DNA of 64,000 bases, taken from the NCBI RefSeq assembly GCF_048006345.1, contig NZ_CP180351.1, forward strand, positions 2,604,001 through 2,668,000. The letters are read 5' to 3'. Position numbers and translations under genes: made by a program. Below the pieces are notes generated by a model. The model saw only the letters and a program-made list of their open reading frames with translations, searched no databases and was not told the DNA's origin. This document shows positions 58,729 to 64,000 of the stretch, piece by piece (the stretch's first letter is position 1; each line of letters begins with the position of its first letter). Source of the stretch: Marivita sp030148515. Its GTDB lineage: Bacteria; Pseudomonadota; Alphaproteobacteria; Rhodobacterales; Rhodobacteraceae.

Positions 58729-60033
58729 TCAAGTTTGCCGCTTGGTCCGCAGCTTGGCGAAATACTCGACCCGCTTTTTCAGATCACGCTCAAACCCGCG
58801 CTCGACCGGCGCGTAGAACTCGGTGCGCCCCATTGTTTCTGGGAAATAGTCTTGCCCTGAAAACCCGTCATCCGCGTCGTGATCATAGGCATAGCCCGAC
58901 CCGTAGCCTTGATCCTTCATCAGCTTCGTCGGCGCATTCAGGATGTGCTTGGGAGGCACCAGTGATCCGGTTTTCTTGGCGGCGGCCCGCGCTGCCTTGT
59001 AGGCCACGTAGACGGCGTTCGATTTTGGCGCGAGAGCGATATAGACGAGCGCCTGCGCGATGGCCAATTCGCCTTCGGGGCTGCCCAACCGTTCAAAGGT
59101 TTCCCAGCTTTGCAGGCAAATGGCCTGCGCCTGCGGATCTGCCAGCCCGATATCCTCCACCGCCATGCGGGTGATGCGGCGGGCAAGGTAGCGCGGGTCC
59201 TCGCCTGCATCGAGCATCCGCGCGAACCAATAAAGCGCCGCATCGGGGTCCGACCCGCGTACCGATTTGTGCAGCGCGGAAATCAGGTTGTAATGCGCAT
59301 CCCCCGATTTGTCGTATTGCGCTGCACGTTTCATCAAACGCTGACCGAGTGCCGCGCTGTCGAGCGGTTTGTCGACATGCCAAGCCATGACCTGTTCGAC
59401 GAGGTTCAGCAGAGCGCGACCGTCACCATCGGCCATCTCGAGCAGGTTTTCCCGCGCCGGACCATCCAGCGGCAAAGTCCGGCCCAATTCGACCTCGGCC
59501 CGCTGGGCAAGGCGCTCGAGATCGGCAAGGTCGAGACGTTCCAGTACCAGAACCTGCGCCCGGCTGAGCAAAGCGGCGTTCAACTCGAAGGACGGGTTTT
59601 CTGTTGTCGCCCCGACCAGCAGGATGGTGCCGTCTTCCATATGCGGCAGGAACCCATCCTGCTGCGCCTTGTTGAAGCGGTGGATCTCGTCCACGAACAG
59701 CAGAGTGCCCTGCCCCGCCTTGCGCCGTTGCTTGGCCGCGTCGAACACCTTGCGCAATTCGGGCACACCCGAAAAAATCGCACTGATCTGGACAAAATGC
59801 AGATCGGTCTCATCCGCAAGCAGGCGCGCAATCGTGGTCTTGCCGACCCCCGGAGGCCCCCAGAAGATCACCGATCCAAGGCTGCCCGCTTCGAGCATCA
59901 CGGTCAAAGGTGCATCGGGGCCAATGACCTGCGACTGGCCGATCAGATCTGACAGTTTGCGCGGGCGCAAGCGGTCTGCCAGTGGCCGCGGTGCCTCTTT
60001 GGCCGTGTCACCTGTGTCGAACAGATCCGCCAC
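58729..60033 (-). CDS. rarA: replication-associated recombination protein A
   Basis: 434 residues of the clamp-loader-like AAA+ family: GPPGVGKTTIARLLAD (Walker A), LFVDEIHRFNKAQQD (Walker B), GATTENPSFELN (sensor 1), followed by the RarA/MgsA C-terminal domain (GSGYAYDHDADDGFSGQDYF). It acts at stalled replication forks. It is three bases from the protease gene. Confidence 0.93.
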   Translation of the reverse strand: MADLFDTGDTAKEAPRPLADRLRPRKLSDLIGQSQVIGPDAPLTVMLEAGSLGSVIFWGPPGVGKTTIARLLADETDLHFVQISAIFSGVPELRKVFDAAKQRRKAGQGTLLFVDEIHRFNKAQQDGFLPHMEDGTILLVGATTENPSFELNAALLSRAQVLVLERLDLADLERLAQRAEVELGRTLPLDGPARENLLEMADGDGRALLNLVEQVMAWHVDKPLDSAALGQRLMKRAAQYDKSGDAHYNLISALHKSVRGSDPDAALYWFARMLDAGEDPRYLARRITRMAVEDIGLADPQAQAICLQSWETFERLGSPEGELAIAQALVYIALAPKSNAVYVAYKAARAAAKKTGSLVPPKHILNAPTKLMKDQGYGSGYAYDHDADDGFSGQDYFPETMGRTEFYAPVERGFERDLKKRVEYFAKLRTKRQT

Positions 60034-60036
60034 AGA

Positions 60037-61434
60037 TCAGGCCCGGAACCGCAGGATCAGGCGCTGTCCGCCGCGCTCTGCTTCAATGGACACGTTCGGG
60101 GCGGCCTGTCTGAGGGCCGGGCCAACATCCGATGGCGACTGGATCACGAAGCGGTCCACCCGGCGGATTACATCGCCCGTCTGAAGCCCGACGCGACGCC
60201 CCAACGGTCCCGGTTCGATCACAACCACGCCATCCTTGTTCAAAGGCAGACCAAGCTCGGCCGTGACCGCCGGGTTGATCCGCGCGACTTGCAGACCGGC
60301 CAGAACATCACGGTCGCCAAGACGCTGCGCGTTCCTGGGGGGATCGTCGGGTGGCGCAATCAGATCCACCTTGGTGCGCAACGGTTCCCCGCCGCGAATG
60401 AACACCATGTCGACGTCTTCGCCCAATCCACGGACGGACATCCGAAACAGCATCTCGGCAGGGGTGTTCACCGGCTGTCCAGCGACTTCGACCACCACAT
60501 CGCCCACCTCGATCCCCGCAGTCGCCAAGGGGCTGGCCGGATGCAGAGCGGTGATCACAACCCCTTCGGGCCGCGACAGGCCAAGGCCATCGGACAGATC
60601 CGCATCCACCGGCTGACCGGTTGCTCCGGCCCAAGGACGTTCAAAACGGGTCTTGCCGTCGCGGGCCTGATCCAGAAACTCGGCGACAAGGGCTGCAGGA
60701 ATTGCAAATCCGATCCCGTTCGATCCACCGGACCGGGTCAGGATCGACGTGTTGATCCCGATCATTCGCCCGGCAATGTCGATCAGCGCCCCACCGGAAT
60801 TGCCGGGATTGATCGGGGCGTCCGTCTGAATGAAATAGCCCCGCGCGTTACCGGTTGCGGTTCCCGATCGGGCAAGACCCGACACGATACCCGACGACAC
60901 GGTCTGCCCCACGCCAAAGGGATTGCCGATGGCCAGCACAAGCTCTCCCACCTCGACCGTGTCGCTGTCCCGGAGTTCGAGAAACGGCATGTCTTCGGCG
61001 TCAATCTTGAGAATGGCCAGATCGGACTCTTCATCCCCAATCAAAACGCGCGCCTGATATTCGCGGCGGTCGTTCAACACGACGCGGATGTCATCCGCTT
61101 GCCCAACAACGTGATAGTTCGACACCACGAACCCATCGGAGGACACGATCACGCCGGAACCCAGCGAGTTCTGCACACGCGGACGCGGCGCACCAAAATC
61201 GCGGAACAGCCCACCAAAGAAGGGATCGCCTTCGAACGGACTGCGCCGCGTTTGAACGACGCGACGGGCATAGATGTTCACCACGGCAGGTGCTGCTTCC
61301 TTGACGAGAGGAGCAAAGGACAGGCTGATCTCGGCCGCAGACTTTGGCACGCGCGGAGCGCTTTCAGACTGCGCGATCCCCTGCCCCGCAATCAGGCTAC
61401 TTATGACGATACAAAGAATTCTGATCCCGGCCAT
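60037..61434 (-). CDS. DegP/DegQ-type periplasmic serine protease
   Basis: 465 residues with a signal peptide (about 1-21). The catalytic triad is His108, Asp138 and Ser213 (NPGNSGGAL). Two PDZ domains follow (about 265-350 and 375-460). Periplasmic proteases of this type degrade or refold damaged proteins. The linker regions are shorter than in E. coli DegP, so DegQ or DegS-like behaviour is possible. Confidence 0.92.
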   Translation of the reverse strand: MAGIRILCIVISSLIAGQGIAQSESAPRVPKSAAEISLSFAPLVKEAAPAVVNIYARRVVQTRRSPFEGDPFFGGLFRDFGAPRPRVQNSLGSGVIVSSDGFVVSNYHVVGQADDIRVVLNDRREYQARVLIGDEESDLAILKIDAEDMPFLELRDSDTVEVGELVLAIGNPFGVGQTVSSGIVSGLARSGTATGNARGYFIQTDAPINPGNSGGALIDIAGRMIGINTSILTRSGGSNGIGFAIPAALVAEFLDQARDGKTRFERPWAGATGQPVDADLSDGLGLSRPEGVVITALHPASPLATAGIEVGDVVVEVAGQPVNTPAEMLFRMSVRGLGEDVDMVFIRGGEPLRTKVDLIAPPDDPPRNAQRLGDRDVLAGLQVARINPAVTAELGLPLNKDGVVVIEPGPLGRRVGLQTGDVIRRVDRFVIQSPSDVGPALRQAAPNVSIEAERGGQRLILRFRA

Positions 61435-61582
61435 GGCGTGGATATGTCGCCGGACTGCGGGTTTTGCAAGTCTGCTTGTCTATCGCGGAAAGTAGGGACA
61501 TGCGGGCTGGCGTCAGGACTGGTGTGCTTCGTGGTGTCCGGCGGTCTTTCGATGGCAATCGCCGTCCTTCTTCCGCCTCGAC

Positions 61583-62542
61583 CTAGTCCAAGATCGGATG
61601 GAAGCACGCGACGGTCGTCTCTTTTCCAAGGGGCGAGAGCCTTGGCGTTTCCGATCTGCACTTGTCTGTCGCGTTCGGACAGCGCGCGGCAAAGGCGCAA
61701 CCTGACGGAGGGTTCAGGGGGTCCGGCAGTTCGGTGCCTTCTGCCTCGGGCGAGGTCAGCGGGCGGCCGACCACGGGCGCGCTATCGGCAAGAAGTTTCG
61801 TGTAGGGATGTTTCGGCGCGGCAAAGACCTCTTCCGCCGGTCCGACCTCAACCACTGACCCAAAATAGAGAACCGCGATCCGGTCGCTCACGGCTTCGAC
61901 CACCGCGAGGTCGTGGCTGATGAAGAGATAGGTCAGATCGAATTCGCGTCGCAGGTCCGCCAAAAGGTTCAGTACCTGCGCCTGAACCGAAACGTCGAGG
62001 GCCGACACAGGTTCGTCGAGGATGAGAATGCGCGCCTTCGCCGCCAATGCACGGGCAATCCCGATCCGCTGGGCCTGACCACCGGAAAACTCGTGTGGAT
62101 ACCGGTCCAGAAATTCCTCGCGCAGGTTTACACTGGCAAAAATCTCGGAGATCCGCTTGCTCCGCTCGGCGGCGGGCATGTTGTGCAACAGCTTGAGCGG
62201 CGCTTCCATGATCTGGCGAATGGTCTTGCGCGGATTCAGAGAAGAAATCGGATCCTGAAATACGTATTGGATGCGTTTGCCGAACTCTGCAGGGTCGGCG
62301 TTATCGAGCGCTGCGCCTTCGATCTCGATATGTCCCGTTGAGGGTTCCAACAGCCCGACCAGCATCCGCGCGAGTGTTGATTTCCCACATCCCGACTCGC
62401 CCACGATCCCAAGCGTTTCACCTTGTCGAACAGTCAGCGTCAGTGGATGAACCGCTTTCACTGTGCCTGTCGGGTTGCCGAAAAGCGAACGCCCCACCGG
62501 GAACGTCTTGGACAGATCCGTGATCTTCAATGCGTCGGTCAT
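61583..62542 (-). CDS. dipeptide/oligopeptide ABC transporter ATP-binding protein (DppF-type)
   Basis: 319 residues. Walker A GESGCGKST, signature FSGGQAQRIGIARAL, Walker B ILILDEPVSALD and the cysteine-containing tail CAFAARCPNATDKC, which binds an iron-sulfur cluster in peptide transporters. It overlaps the stop of the upstream gene by four bases. The nutrient could be a peptide or another class of solute. Confidence 0.9.
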   Translation of the reverse strand: MTDALKITDLSKTFPVGRSLFGNPTGTVKAVHPLTLTVRQGETLGIVGESGCGKSTLARMLVGLLEPSTGHIEIEGAALDNADPAEFGKRIQYVFQDPISSLNPRKTIRQIMEAPLKLLHNMPAAERSKRISEIFASVNLREEFLDRYPHEFSGGQAQRIGIARALAAKARILILDEPVSALDVSVQAQVLNLLADLRREFDLTYLFISHDLAVVEAVSDRIAVLYFGSVVEVGPAEEVFAAPKHPYTKLLADSAPVVGRPLTSPEAEGTELPDPLNPPSGCAFAARCPNATDKCRSETPRLSPLGKETTVACFHPILD

Positions 62543-64000
62543 TCAGCGGCCTCCCGCGTGTCCACCGGGTGGACGCACCTGACCCCGCGACCGTCCTTCC
62601 GGACCAGCGCAATGTCTCCCCTGCGGCAGTCAGGTTGCACCCGGTCGCAGCGCTCGGCAAAGGCACAGCCTTCGGGCAGCTTGTCGACGACGGGTGGCAG
62701 ACCAGGAATAGCCTCAAGCCGCCGCTTGCCACCGCCAAGCTCGGGCACGCAGGCCATGAGGCGTGCGGTATACGGATGACGCGGCGCATCAAGGATGTCG
62801 GTGGTCGCACCTTCTTCAACAATTCGTCCCGCGTACATCACCGCGACCCGGTCGCAGAGCTGCGCGACGACGCCGAAATCATGCGTGATGAAGACAATCG
62901 CCAACCCGCGCGAGCGACGCAATTCATCGAGGATCGTCAGAACCTGCGCCTGCACAGTGACATCCAGCGCCGTGGTGGGTTCATCCGCGATGATGATGTC
63001 GGGGTCGTTGGCCAGCGCCATCGCGATGCCGACCCGCTGGCGCATACCTCCTGACATCTCGTGCGGATAGTCGCTGATGCGCTTTTCGGCGTTTGGTATA
63101 CGGACAGCTTTCAGCAACTCGATCGCCTTGGCCCGTCCCTCGGCCTTTCCGATGGGGCGATGTGCCCGGATCGCCTCGATCAACTGGTCGCCGACGCGGT
63201 ACAGCGGATGCAGCGTGGCAAGCGGGTCCTGGAAAATATACGACACGTTTCGCCCGCGCATGTCGCGCAGACGGCGATACGACGCGCCGATCAGATCCTC
63301 GCCATCGTAATAAGCCGCTCCTCCTGTAATGACACCGGGTGGTGAGGCGACAAGCCCCATGATCGAAAGCGCGGTCACCGATTTGCCAGACCCGCTTTCC
63401 CCGATGATGCCAAGGCATTCGCCCTTTTCGACATGCAGGTCCACACCACCCACCGCGCGATAGATGCGGTTCTTGACGTGAAACTGGGTTTCCAGCGCCT
63501 TGACCTCAAGCAAGCCGACACCGCTTGCCGCCGGAGGCGTCTCTGCGCGATCCACCCGAGTGGCCGCCATCGGGCGGGACAAAGCCCCGGATTTCAGACG
63601 CGGATCGAGCGCATCACGCACCCCGTCGCCCAGCAGGTTGATCGACATGACGATGATCAGGATCATTATGCCCGGCACAATCGAGGTGTGCGGATTGGTG
63701 ATGAGCGCGGAGCGCGCCTCACCCAGCATAGAACCCAGATCGGCTTGTGGAGGTTGTGAGCCTAGGCCGAGGAAGGACAGGCCGGCCGTTTCGAGGATCA
63801 TCCAGCCAATGGTTGTAGACATGGCGATGACGATCACCGGGATCACATTGGGCAGGATTTCAGACAGGATGATCCGCGTGTTCGACATTCCCGCAAGGCG
63901 CGCCGCGTCCACGAATTCCTTGTTTGCGATGCCGACGGTTATGCCACGAATGTTGCGCGCAAAGAACGGCACATTCACGGCGGCCACCGCGATCAGCGCG
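62539..64000 (-). CDS. fused permease and ATP-binding protein of a peptide-type ABC transporter (5' end outside window)
   Basis: The frame runs out of the window on the right. The visible N-terminal part is a DppC-type permease domain (EFVDAARLAGMSNTRIILSE EAA loop, helices, and the DALDPRLK end). It is joined by a linker of about 25 residues to a complete DppD-type ATPase with GESGSGKSV, MSGGMRQRVGIAMAL and IIADEPTTALD, ending in CAFAERCDRVQPDC. Such permease-ATPase fusions are known in Rhodobacteraceae and actinobacteria. It should pair with the DppF-type ATPase encoded next. Confidence 0.9.
   Translation of the reverse strand, partial: ALIAVAAVNVPFFARNIRGITVGIANKEFVDAARLAGMSNTRIILSEILPNVIPVIVIAMSTTIGWMILETAGLSFLGLGSQPPQADLGSMLGEARSALITNPHTSIVPGIMILIIVMSINLLGDGVRDALDPRLKSGALSRPMAATRVDRAETPPAASGVGLLEVKALETQFHVKNRIYRAVGGVDLHVEKGECLGIIGESGSGKSVTALSIMGLVASPPGVITGGAAYYDGEDLIGASYRRLRDMRGRNVSYIFQDPLATLHPLYRVGDQLIEAIRAHRPIGKAEGRAKAIELLKAVRIPNAEKRISDYPHEMSGGMRQRVGIAMALANDPDIIIADEPTTALDVTVQAQVLTILDELRRSRGLAIVFITHDFGVVAQLCDRVAVMYAGRIVEEGATTDILDAPRHPYTARLMACVPELGGGKRRLEAIPGLPPVVDKLPEGCAFAERCDRVQPDCRRGDIALVRKDGRGVRCVHPVDTREAAE

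Overview
The window looks like chromosomal DNA of a marine-type alphaproteobacterium of the Rhodobacteraceae/Roseobacteraceae. The evidence is mixed: GC-rich coding DNA, a Rhodobacteraceae-like 16S/23S pair with 23S insertions, a bztABCD amino-acid transporter, a smo/mtlK polyol operon, an ATP12-type F1 assembly chaperone and an NDUFS4-like complex I subunit. No phage, transposase, CRISPR array or defence island is visible; the gene content is mostly core metabolism and housekeeping.

Region 1 (1-13816) is a respiratory formate dehydrogenase locus. It holds a c-type cytochrome fragment, a large multi-[4Fe-4S] protein on the opposite strand, DUF3305 and DUF3306 proteins, a TorD-like chaperone, a mini Tat-signal protein, the molybdenum catalytic subunit FdhA (Cys, not selenocysteine) and the iron-sulfur subunit FdhB. 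The cytochrome b subunit FdhC and a seven-blade WD40/cytochrome c fusion lie 2.8 kb further on, beyond palindromic repeats and an unrelated phospholipase D/endonuclease pair on the other strand. A 43-residue membrane ORF ends the second block.

Region 2 (13821-25104) has an aspartate dehydrogenase/aminotransferase pair, followed by a polyol catabolism unit: xylulokinase, LacI regulator, SmoEFGK-type ABC transporter, sorbitol dehydrogenase and mannitol dehydrogenase. Two LacI-type operator candidates sit 21 bp apart in front of the transporter.

Region 3 (25154-31328, minus strand) is a complete rRNA operon: promoter, boxA leader, 16S, tRNA-Ala, tRNA-Ile, 23S, 5S. The two tRNAs are in the reverse of the usual order. 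A 26-28 nt hairpin with compensatory base changes occurs in the leader, in both spacers and inside an insertion in the 23S gene. The spacers are also full of other short perfect hairpins. This is the least explained pattern in the window.

Region 4 (31410-64000) is a mixed block: a MarR regulator divergent from an aromatic-ring flavoprotein hydroxylase, a sorbosone-dehydrogenase-like protein, tRNA-Arg, GNAT and complex I subunit genes, uvrB, small secreted and lipoprotein genes, hrpB, ttcA, a degenerate GGDEF/EAL protein, then yidC-MOSC-engB and argB. After that come bztABCD, ATP12-HAD-rluC-crcB-rarA-degP on the minus strand, and the end of a dipeptide-type ABC transporter operon that runs off the window.
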